DNA of 21,612 nucleotides from Paramacrobiotus richtersi (taxonomy: Eukaryota > Tardigrada > Eutardigrada > Parachela > Macrobiotidae), in assembly GCA_034698045.1 (NCBI GenBank), contig JAQGAU010001073.1, positions 1-21,612 of the forward strand, given 5' to 3'. The position numbers and the translations under genes are program-made. Position 1 is the stretch's first letter, and each line of letters opens with the position of its first letter. Shown here one piece after another: positions 1-9,515 of the stretch. Under the pieces are notes generated by a model. The model made no database searches. It had not been told where the DNA came from and worked only from the letters and a program-made list of their open reading frames with translations.

Positions 1-261
1 ATTAATTACCTCAAGCGGCCTACCTGCTTCCCAGCAGTCAATATTATTTTTGCGAGTTCACTGAGTTGTATATTTGTTATACTTTTGGAAATTTTCTTAA
101 TCTAGACCCTGAAAATGATCGCTTATTTTAGTGTACAGAAGTGTTTGGTTAAACATAAAATATTATATTAACTGAGCTGTGAGTACAGGAAAGTTAGCAC
201 TGGAATGTTGATTGAAGGTTCTGACCGAATTCGTTACTGTTCCATGACCTTCGTCCATCCA

Positions 262-291
262 ATGTCCATCCATGTCCATCCATGTCCACGG
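262..291. repeat. 10-bp tandem repeat, about 3 copies
   Basis: The unit atgtccatcc occurs at 262-271 and 272-281. A third copy, changed at its last bases, is at 282-291. A partial unit (gtccatcca) lies just upstream at 253-261. It is a small minisatellite in non-coding sequence. Confidence 0.85.
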
Positions 292-1346
292 ACTAGTACT
301 ACCCGAAATTTCTCCCTTCGCTTCGGTCTTCATCGCTAGCGCAGCGGAGTGCGATTACCTAGTATTAAACATGATTTAATTTTTCAACATGTTCAGCTCT
401 TCTGTTTCTTTGGGCCATTTAACAAAACATTAGCGCATGTAATTATAGTTAACTTACAACTGCATGTGGTACATACGTTTGACTCCAGATCTTATTAATC
501 TGTGTTCAAGTTGTTTGTTATTTTGGCGGTCTTGCTTGTGAATGCTTATATATACTACTGTCATAGACTGTAAATAAAAGTATTTTTCGCGACCACGTTA
601 CGAAAATACACGAAGCTTTTCAAGCAGATTTGGCTTTTACTTGCGTTACACACAACAAGAAAAAACTGTACAGACCTCGCACCAAACTAATCGTAGATCA
701 TGGTAACTAGTGGAAAGCATTCATAAAGGTCATTTCCCACAAAAACGTTTGTAAGACATAAATCTGTACAGAAAGCTCTGTACATGAGAGAAATAGATCC
801 ACGAAGCGGGAAAAGAAACCTCAACTACCGCCTGTTATAAAATCGTGTGATGCATGGTGCTCTACTTGGGTCCAAGATCATTGCTTTTGCAGCGTCCATC
901 GGTGCTAGACGCATGACTCAACTGGCATTGTTGACGCGATGGACACGGTTTCTTCCGGGAACACGGTGCTCCAACCTGGATGCCATCCTTCTTACCGCCA
1001 TCCTTTATGGGATCCTTTTTCTTCACCGCTTTAGCCTCTCCGGAGGCGAACAGCTACATGCACGAATAGAATACGATTTCAGTCATGATCAGCCAAACGC
1101 TAACGTGAAAACACAAAAATGACTCGTTTGCAAACGGGCACATATTTCGGCGGCTGTATTAGCAGCGCTCATAAAGGTCACTTTTGAATAAGTAAAAAAG
1201 TAAACGGTTTTCCTCAGAACAAACGTTGTCCACCAGTCACACCCAACGCGCTTTACATTACAGCGAAGAAAACGTACCTTGTTACGAGTGTAAACCAAAC
1301 ACAGATAAAAAAACCATAAATACAGACCAAAAAATCTTATTTATTT

Positions 1347-1438
1347 GAACATGTATAATATATATTTTAAATAAATATTTAAATATATTTTGTAAATAAA
1401 TATAAATATATATTGTGAATATGTATAATATATGTTTT
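1347..1438. repeat. AT-rich block with a 22-bp imperfect direct repeat
   Basis: An almost pure A/T stretch built from taaata and atatat words. The 22-bp segment at 1347-1368 recurs at 1417-1438 with two mismatches, 70 bp away. The block between them is simple aaataaatat-type sequence. No function can be assigned. Confidence 0.7.
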
Positions 1439-2122
1439 CTTGTAAGTAAGATGTTATACCAGATACATTATTATAATGGTAATGAACAACTTTGGCAAAA
1501 GGTTACGAACTCATTAACTGATCACTTGAAATTAATATATATGTCCTACGTGCACAGATATATACTGTAACAGACTTCTGGAATACGTACCGGAATCAAC
1601 ATGATCACCAGAAAAAGCATCGACACTGACAAAAACTTCATGGTGGCTTTTTAGATGATCATGAAAAACAGCAAAATTTTCTGGTATATTTCATCTAAAC
1701 AGAGCCAAACGATTCAACAAGTCACTTATATACAGTAGGTACACAGACTGTACATTTCGGTGTTGAAAACCGTATCCGTATGAAATGCGGCGCGGTTACT
1801 ATTATATTACGTAATTATAATGGGCCTCTTTTATGTGGGGTTTCGGGAACGGATATTCACCCTCAGCCAATCAAAACCAGGAACTTCAGACGGAAGGCAG
1901 GTACCGGCACTCTGAACTTTTGTTCCAATAAAATCCCGATACTGTATATGCAAAACGCGTTCCGGTTACGCACAGTTGTAAATGATTGTACATATGGAAA
2001 TTAATTTGCACCGGAGAACAGTTATTGCCACTATTTTGCGTTCCCATAAGAATCGTAGCAAACTATATGAAATTTTGATTATAGTTTACATTGGGCCAAG
2101 AATTTCTAAGTAAAGTCAGTTG

Positions 2123-2138
2123 TTGTGAACTTGTGAAC
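2123..2138. repeat. 8-bp tandem duplication
   Basis: The word ttgtgaac occurs twice in direct succession (2123-2130 and 2131-2138) in non-coding sequence. Confidence 0.7.
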
Positions 2139-2254
2139 TTGTTACAAAGCAGTAATATTAGCATTTACAAATTGACAGATGGATGTCTGCGTTATACTGT
2201 ACGCATGCTGTATCTACATATTATAGGCAAGCACAGCGTTTGCTGAAAGTAAAA

Positions 2255-2780
2255 TCTCGGTTACAGGTTAACAACTTCCGGTAGACTATGTGGTACATTG
2301 CAAGCATCAATATCTTCATTATTTTCATCCTATATATTGCAATCACTAAAAAATGCTAATCATACAAAAACACAACAAATAACAACCTCAGATACAACGA
2401 GAACATGGCCAAACAAATTCCATTCAAAGAGAAAAAAGACAGACCTTGAGTGATTTCTGATATTTAGCGTACAAAAAAATTACTAAACCATAAAAAATGT
2501 TGGGGACCGTGTTCTACAAATATCCATAAAAGAAAAAAAATATTACTGGTAAAATACTGATCCTTTCATCTCTTAGCATGAGCTCCATCCTTATAAATGA
2601 GTTCTATTGTACCTCTTCCGCGACATTGCCGGACTTGTCGAGAGAACTGCACACATGTAATGTTATTGGAAGCAAATCCTTTGCAGTTTTGGAATAACGT
2701 AATTTTCACCTAAAAAAACAAAGAAAAACAAAAAAAACAATTCGCTAATTTTGTGGTAATAAATCTTGCATCGCGGAAAA
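2255..2780 (-). pseudogene. Diverged copy of the KDM3 last exon and flanks
   Basis: This stretch aligns in the same order and orientation with about 9205-9695, which holds the last intron end, last exon and 3' flank of the KDM3 gene in this window. Shared landmarks are cacaacaaataac (2371 and 9311), the exon core around 2630-2709, the pyrimidine tract with its TAG acceptor (read on the minus strand at about 2710-2730), and ggtaataaatcttgcat matching ggcaataaatcctacat. The exon-like part starts after the acceptor at 2709 and reads VK.TLFQ like the real exon. One extra base in the following AAAACTGC stretch then breaks the frame. No other KDM3 exon is recognisable nearby, so this looks like a dead partial duplicate. 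An unrecognised repeat family present in both places would be the alternative. Confidence 0.8.
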
Positions 2781-4083
2781 TGATAACGTACACCAGTATA
2801 TGGGAACAAATGTGCAGAAGTGCTGTCTAGGAGAGAAAACTCTTCTGCGCATATTTGTCACTTTGCATTACAAAATTTAATGCTTATAGGAAAGGAAGTT
2901 ATTTGAATAATAAAAATTTTTGTGTACCGGTAACGTGGTGTCCGGTTAACAGTGGAAAAGGAAGGCGATCAAGACGAAATACGTACTGACAATTTTCATG
3001 TGAGATATGGTAAAATTAATAACCCGCAGTTCGTCATATCTACTGTATGTATTACGTACATTTTATGTGCTATGTGGACTTGTGTGCATCTATTAAAATC
3101 TTGTAACTCTCTGGCATCCGAAGAACAACGAAGTGTGTCTCTAGCATGAATCGGTTAGGATATATGAATTATGTGAAGTTTTTTTTCGAAAATCGATGTT
3201 CCTTTGTTGGCCATTTATCTAGGCGGTCATCTTTTGATACCATTAAGTCAGGATCCGGAAAGCTTTGAAAACACACAACAAGGATCGGCATGTGTAACAT
3301 ACGTTCTTTGCCGAAACGAGACAACATGCAGCTCTCGTATCCTGCACACCGGAAAGTCAGTTCGCCCGTATACGTATGGCCCAGAATAACCTTGTAATGG
3401 ACGGTATTGATAGCGTGTACGACGAAAGACTTTTGTAGGTACCATTTAACTGGATTTCCGCGGCAGCTTGGTTCATATGCCGGACTAAGTGCTGTGCTAT
3501 GTTTACTGAAAAAAACCGAAGTCAGGGCAGTTGAGAATACATATCTTACAATTAATGTCGAAGACTTTACGCGCATGTTCATCAGGAGACTGGCAAAGAT
3601 TTATAGAGCCCAAACGTGCCAACTGTTTACGAGACGGTACGACTGCCACCAGTTCACACAACTAGGAGGATCGTCAGATGACTCACATCTAAGGTTTCTG
3701 GCAATTAGTTTCAAGAGCACATATCATTCTGATGTAGGGAATCATAGATCAAGAACTGAATCATCCTGTGCCCATCCTATTTTTCTGTTTCGCGAGTTTA
3801 CCACTGGCTTTGCCTCAGTTGAGCGGATGTGGTTGCATGCGGAAGATCGGATAAAGCATCTTGTTTTACATTTTCTTTCCTGACGCGCAACCTATCATCC
3901 AGTGCTGTTAATCCTTTGGTCAGATGCGTTACCTCGTTGATGACAAGCAGACTTATCGTTTACGTATCAGGGAAGATCTGTAGTGCTCCTGTATTCGAAA
4001 AGCTTGATGATTCTTGTATAGCCAGTGGACAAAATTTACTATTATAGTGACTGTTAATTCGTGCCATTAATTTGCCCCACAAA
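2781..4083. other. Intergenic upstream of junctophilin, no gene seen
   Basis: Open frames overlap on both strands at 3169-3883. They carry no recognisable motif, and the 3407 frame begins at a TTG, not an ATG. The stretch immediately before 4084 should contain the junctophilin promoter and 5' UTR, but I see no clear core promoter element. Confidence 0.5.
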
Positions 4084-7000
4084 ATGCAACAGAATTTCAT
4101 GCAGCACGAGGGTCGGCAGGTCCAGCTGCCAGGACAGCAACAACTTCCGGGAGGGTGCTTTGATTTTGACGATGGCGGTATCTACTGTGGAGGATGGGGG
4201 GGAGGCAAGGCCACAGGGCATGGTAGGTGTTAAATGCCATGTCGGCGCGTTGTATGCGGCATTTACGTAATTCTGGCGAAACATAGTAATGCTCCCTAAT
4301 AATTAAGACCAATGCGAAATTGTTCACCACAATCCTGTTACGATGAAACGGTGTATAACGTACGTATGGTGTATATCTACTGCAGCCCGTACGTCCCATG
4401 CAGCGCAAGGTAGTACATTTAAACTTCGCTGTGCAAATAAATTTCCGATACATGCCAACACTACTGTACAGATGTCTGGGGAAACAAATTGTGATCGTAA
4501 ATCTTCAAAATTTCTGTACGTTTTTGCTGCAATTTTGAAACATATTTGGTTGTACATGTAAGAAACAGTAAGGTAACGTTGCGCATAGTCGGGACAAGAA
4601 CGTAGACGACAATTGCAAGTTTTCTGAACGATCATAACTAATGTTGTTCCCACATATTCGCAGGTATTTGCACCGGTCCGAGAAATAAAGGTACCACAAT
4701 AATGCTGCAGATTACAATTAAGTCAGTTGGTTAACTGAGCGATGTAATTAGGCGGATATAATGGAAGCTGGCATCAAGGTTACGAAGTGAGCGGCAGCTA
4801 CACGTGGGCGTCCGGGAATACGTTTTCCGGTCAGTGGCAGACCGGGAAACGGCATGGACTGGGCGTGGAGACGCGCGAACGCTGGATTTATCGGGGTGAA
4901 TGGAATCGGGGGGCAAAGGGACGGTATGGCACCCGGTGCAGTTTGACCACTGGTGCCAAGTATGAAGGCACGTTTTTCAACGGTCTACAAGATGGATCTG
5001 GCATGGAAACCTATGCTGACGGAGGTATGGCTTAATTCTGGCTTCTTTCGAGGAAATGTGCGTTTTATCGATGTTTTTAATGCTAAATACGGTATCTTTG
5101 GTGAAAAACAGCTAATCGCTTTGCTCGGTATTGTAATACTCCTGTTCTACGAAGGTGTTTATATAGGCCATAACACGGTTCATGCCCACCGATGCCAGTT
5201 TGGCACCGTACTGCCCTCGCTGACATATGGTCAGAAAAATTTCCAAAAATTCACATTTTCTTAATTGATTTTTTTGATCGGTAAATGTCAGTTTTGGAGG
5301 CAGAATTCGCACTCCTTCTGGTACCAGGCGGTCGTGGGTTAAACTAACGTACGATTCCAGTATACATGTATATACTGCATAGCGAAACGTATAGTACAAT
5401 CAATTATGTTAAACATCGGTGTTATGAGACTGTGTGCAGTGGTAGGTGCAATTTTTTTCGCTCACAATTGTCAGTTATAGAGGATTCTTAAGAAATAAAC
5501 TGCATGTGGGTTTTTTAACGCTGAGTTAATCGTCTCTACACTAAGGTGGGTGGTGTAAAAAAGAAAGGTTATTTATACAGATTCTGGAGTAGGTAGACTC
5601 GGCGTTACTATTGGCTCGTTCAGGAAGATAACGTGATGGTAATTGTGATTCGCAACTGAACTAATTCTAGCGGCAGTAAGCAGGTAAAATTTAAAGTAGT
5701 TATTCATATTGTTTACGATCGAGATGTAACTAGTTATGCGCTGCTTTGATTTCGGGTGTAAATCGTTAGTCTTGCTTTTTATTTTGTTAGTTCCATAATT
5801 GGCATATCATTTTTTTGGCTTCGGCGACTTAGAGTCGGACACGTAAGACATCATTATGCATACTACTATGTTTTCTATGAGTCAGTATTTCGTTGGGGGA
5901 TTCTGGATAGCTACCGTACAGCAAGATGTACAGCAAGACAGTTTAATGTGGTGGATCACTCAAAAATATGGGAGTGCCTCTACTTGAAGGTTCTGCGATG
6001 TATTCAGATTGGAACACAGGGTCGTATATATACTGCACATCGTATATTCGGAGCTTCTCGCCGGAAATGGGCGGTTACTAACAAATTTAAGCTGGGCATG
6101 TGGAGTGCGGCGTTTTCATATGTTTTCATCTGTTAATTATTGTGAGAGGAGAAAACAATTAGCATACTAAACTCAAAAATAATGACTGTCTACACAGTAC
6201 ATAGTAAGTTTATGTTAAATAGTACTCATTGTCAGTGAAATGAAAGAAATCGTTGCAGAACCCACGTTGATCATTTCTGCTCATGTTAAAATCAGTAATC
6301 TGGTATGCTTATACTTGTCTTTAAAATCTTTTTTTGCATTTCTCTGTTTCAAATGCAGTGTTATCCGCGAGTGTGTTGTATTAGATCTGTTAATTTTAAA
6401 ATTGTGCAAGGTCATGAACTATCGTGCTGCATAGCATCCAGTTCACCACCAGATTAACCACCGTGAGCAATTTTGTGAGGCTATTGTATATCTGTAAATC
6501 CTTGTGGAATTTCCAAAAGCTGTTGCATTTGGCTGTTATTATTACAGTTGCTGGCATGCTATTACGAGTAGGATTCATTTGGGACTAAATCCACATCTAA
6601 CGCACGTGGGTTCCATTACATATCATTATTTTGCTACCTTGTAGGAACTTTCAAAGGAAAGTATCTGCGAGGTCTTCGTCATGGATATGGTGTCAGAGTT
6701 TCGGCACCGTTCGCGACTGCTTCGCTACAGCGCAAGCATTTCCAACCATCCGCGGAAACCGAAGTACCGACAGAAGAGCAGGTAACAACTGAATCGATTT
6801 CTACCTAGTTTGGCAATGCAGGCCGCTAAAATGCGCAATTTTTTGAGCTTTAAGGAAAGCAAGCAGCTCTATATAATCATGCAGTGTTATGGTAAATTCG
6901 AACCGTTTACTGTTTCCAGGATCCCACTTCCGACCGCGACCATAAAATCGAGCAAAATGGCGGCGGTTTCATTCTTACAGCCAATAGTGAACAGCTAACC

Positions 7001-7665
7001 GTTGAGAAACGCAAAACTTTTGCCGAACGTACAGATCAAATGAAAAACTCCATAATCAGCGGACTAAGTAACATCAGCTTCAATACATCCCAAGATTCCG
7101 GTAGGATGACATCGGCTGTCAGTGAAGGAAACATCAGCTTTATCAGTCAAGACGAGATCCTTGATCATAACACTACGGAGATGTACATGGGCGAATGGAA
7201 GAACGACCAGCGAACCGGCTTTGGGATCGCTGAGCGTAGCGACGGACTGAAATACGAAGGCGAGTGGCAGGACAACCGGAAGTACGGATACGGTATCACA
7301 TATTTCAAGGATGGCACAAAAGAGGAAGGCAAATACAAGAATAATGTTCTCCTATCCTCCCAGAACAGGAAGGCCACATTTATGAATCGTGCTGGTACAA
7401 TTCGTGAGAAGATCGATCAAGCGGTCAGTTCGGCGCAGAGGGCTGCTCAGATTGCTATGCAAGAGGCCGACATCGCCATGACCCGGTAAAAACGAGAACT
7501 GTCTAACGATAGAAACGCATACTTATAGCTGATATGCGGTGTCTTTTTTTACTGTAAGCAGAAGTGCTGCGGCCCGCGAAAAAGCCGAACAAGCGGAAAT
7601 TGCTGCCGTGAAGGCCAAAGAAGATGCTGAGACTGCGAGAACGTATGCCAGCCAACTTCGTCCCG
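4084..7665 (+). CDS. JPH: Junctophilin (MORN-repeat ER/SR-plasma membrane tether), C-terminus not found
   Basis: Exons: 4084-4222, 4664-4690, 4752-5024, 6645-6781, 6920-7485, 7562-7665. All introns are GT-AG and phases agree, giving 415 codons. Junctophilins hold endo/sarcoplasmic reticulum close to the plasma membrane: N-terminal MORN motifs bind the plasma membrane and a C-terminal helix anchors in the ER. The start MQQNF... leads into [13 protein letters not shown], the family's hallmark N-terminus. Six MORN motifs occupy about residues 25-170 (for example [17 protein letters not shown] and [14 protein letters not shown]). A joining region follows, then MORN VII and VIII at about 280-317 ([28 protein letters not shown]) and [14 protein letters not shown]. 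Residues about 340-412 are Ala/Glu/Lys-rich and helical, as in the family. After exon 6 (phase 1, donor GTAAGA) no further exon is recognisable, so the divergent region and membrane anchor are missing from this model. Family identity is very secure; the 3' end is not. Confidence 0.93.
4664..4690 (+). other. JPH: 27-nt junctophilin microexon
   Basis: Flanked by attcgcag on the left and gtacca on the right, it takes phase 1 and leaves phase 1. It inserts ICTGPRNKG between GHG of exon 1 and GYNGSW of exon 3. Vertebrate junctophilins have a comparable CTGP... segment at this exact place, between MORN I and II. Without the microexon the frame stays open but this conserved segment is missing. Confidence 0.85.
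5025..6644 (+). other. JPH: Junctophilin intron 3 (1620 bp)
   Basis: By far the longest intron of the gene, from GTATGG to TTGTAG. It contains only short open frames (5948-6136, 6240-6434) without recognisable content, and a 12-bp tandem duplication at 5916-5939. I see no nested gene or mobile element. Confidence 0.75.
5916..5939. repeat. 12-bp tandem duplication
   Basis: The unit gtacagcaaga plus one base occurs at 5916-5927 and 5928-5939 with a single difference at its last base. It lies inside junctophilin intron 3. Confidence 0.75.
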
Positions 7666-7841
7666 GTAAGAGCAGAGAATTGTTTCTAAAGGAATGAGAA
7701 GCGCATCGCGATCCAACACTTGGCCAGATGAACGCTATTCTGGGGTCAGGGGCTATGGGGTAGTTGGCAGTCGTCTGTCTGACTAACTGGCTATACTAGA
7801 ATTCGCACTGTGTATGCAATATATGTCACACACACTTCCGG

Positions 7842-8420
7842 TTAAAATGGACATCCGGTCGTTTGTTTCACAAACTTTCCGAGATGAGTAACCACCTGAC
7901 GAAAGGTCATCGTACAACATCCATAGAGTCAGAGTTAGTGTTATCAGTTATGTGAATACCTTTCTAATGATTCATACTTTTAACTCTTGCCATAATAATA
8001 TTGTATACAATGCAAGATTTTTGTAAGTTTACTGGCATAAGTTGCGACTTATATATGTTAGTACTCAGACAGGTATTTTGGAAACAATTTCGAAATACGC
8101 ACAGCAAGTCTAAGTGCACTAAATTGTAAAGGACTATACTCTGTGTGGACAAACGAATTGATTACCTGGATCAACTTTTTCAGAACTGCGTGCCGATGCC
8201 GCTTGAACTGGCGGGCTACTAATGGATCTTCCCCTGAGCCAACGAAACCAGGAGCTGCTGCTGTACTTGTAAACTGAGATGCGACTGCAGCAGCTGAATG
8301 GCTTGACGTATCATGCTTGGCTATTGTTCTGCGGTTTCCAGAAGCTGGCATGTGGTTCCGGTTTGTGAATACGAGGGGTTGCAGTTGCGTGGACGGGCCG
8401 ACGGCATTTTTATTCGGCAT
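7842..8420 (-). CDS. Possible two-exon gene of unknown function
   Basis: Exon 1 is 8420-8166 (85 codons from an ATG) and exon 2 is 7895-7842 (17 codons plus TAA). The intron is 270 bp, phase 0, with donor CAG|GTAATC and acceptor cgtcag. The predicted 102-residue protein has a Ser/Ala/Thr-rich middle (HSAAAVASQFTSTAAA). A basic, probably helical C-terminal part follows (RQFKRHRHAVLKKLIQ, then VVTHLGKFVKQTTG). I do not recognise the family. In favour of a gene: the exon 1 frame is more GC-rich than its surroundings, has no internal stop, and meets a good donor exactly where the frame stays open. The reading frame stays open upstream to about 8475, with a possible acceptor (cacag) there, so 8420 may be an internal Met of a longer gene. 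The start and exon 2 are tentative. It lies 1.1 kb downstream of KDM3 on the same strand and just beyond the last junctophilin exon found. Confidence 0.4.
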
Positions 8421-9204
8421 CGCATATACAGGATTGTAGTTTACAGTCGTCACCCCACGAAATTGTTGTCTGTGTAGTCGTTACACGAGATATGCTTCAC
8501 TTCCGATTGCTTTTGCACTAGGCACGGTAAGTGTAAGTCGAAACTACAGTATACTGTAATTATATGAGCTTGTCGAAATATGCATTCTGGTTGCGAAAGC
8601 CTTGACGCCTGTTTGTATCTTGTATTTGTAATCGTGCCACAGACTTTTCTGTAATTATATTCTGTGTCCATCATGCATGGCTTATCATTGTTTAAGGCTT
8701 TTCATAGTGTACGGTTCGATGTGCGTACGCGGAATAAAAAACGACATTACCACCGGTAGTTTAATGACAATTAATTGATGCATGGTTGTGACATATATTA
8801 CTGTTCCTCCTTGAAGAATGTTTAGTGAACGACATTGCAAGCCGGGAGCGGAGCACAATATTCATAGGCCTACAACTAGCTCTGAGATCGGATGTATGGT
8901 AAAACGTTCACATAAGTCAATTTCAATTCAAACACAACAATCATTAATAATCTTAATATTTTACACTGGTTTCTTCAGTTCTAGTGCTACCGGTGACCTC
9001 ATTTCAACGGACTGCCCATAATCTGACATAGACCGCCATGCACTCAACTGGCTGCAGATGAATGGGTCAATAAGTTTTACGAAATAGTAGACCAATCAAA
9101 CTGTCTGCATCCGTGCATTTTTTGCGGAAAAAAAAGAGCTGTATCTGAGCTACATCTATTGCAAGCATAGATGTAATCATGTAACTTCCATGCAAACTAC
9201 ATCC
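8421..9204. other. Intergenic, no gene seen
   Basis: Holds the 3' flank of KDM3 on the minus strand. I see no supported coding sequence. A + strand AATAAA lies at 8733-8738 and could serve a transcript from the left, but nothing ties it to junctophilin. The + frame 8818-9021 ends with a hydrophobic stretch (SLIILIFYTGFF) but has no link to any gene. Confidence 0.5.
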
Positions 9205-9515
9205 TACAGGTAACATCCAGACTATAGTACTCTGAAACTATCACGAACGTTTGTGGCATAATTTCCAGTATACAACAATCACTGAAAAAGGCTAATGATT
9301 CCACGAAAACACAACAAATAACGACCGAACAACAACAGATACCGCTAGAACATGCCAACACAATGGCCCACACAGATTCGGTAAAAAAGACTGATCTTCA
9401 GTGATCATATCTAATATTAAGCGCACTTACACAGGAAAAGTAAAGAACCATAAATATTGTCGGGTTACCTGTTGTAATACACAATAAAAACGTGCTCGTA
9501 AAAATACTGATTAGT

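Larger units (their letters stand above)
1..2254. other. Intergenic, no gene seen
   Basis: AT-rich sequence with many stops in all frames. The open frames here (for example 847-1122 + and 1780-2004 +) are short, show no recognisable domain, and are not linked to convincing splice sites. Short tandem repeats and one AT-rich block are listed separately. I see no tRNA-like or rRNA-like sequence. Confidence 0.6.

Noticed and set aside
262-291. Short direct repeats considered as CRISPR or a transposon end
   Set aside because: Units are 10 bp with no spacers, inverted ends or target-site duplication. Simple tandem repeat.
3169-3883. Overlapping open frames of 137 codons (-) and 158 codons (+)
   Set aside because: No domain, motif or splice context, and both strands are open at once. 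The plus frame begins at TTG. Chance frames, or a very old unrecognisable relic.
8818-9021. Plus-strand frame ending in a short hydrophobic stretch, considered as the junctophilin anchor
   Set aside because: It does not match the junctophilin C-terminus. Joining the 7665 donor to the acceptor just before it (ttgaag) puts translation in another frame that stops soon after.
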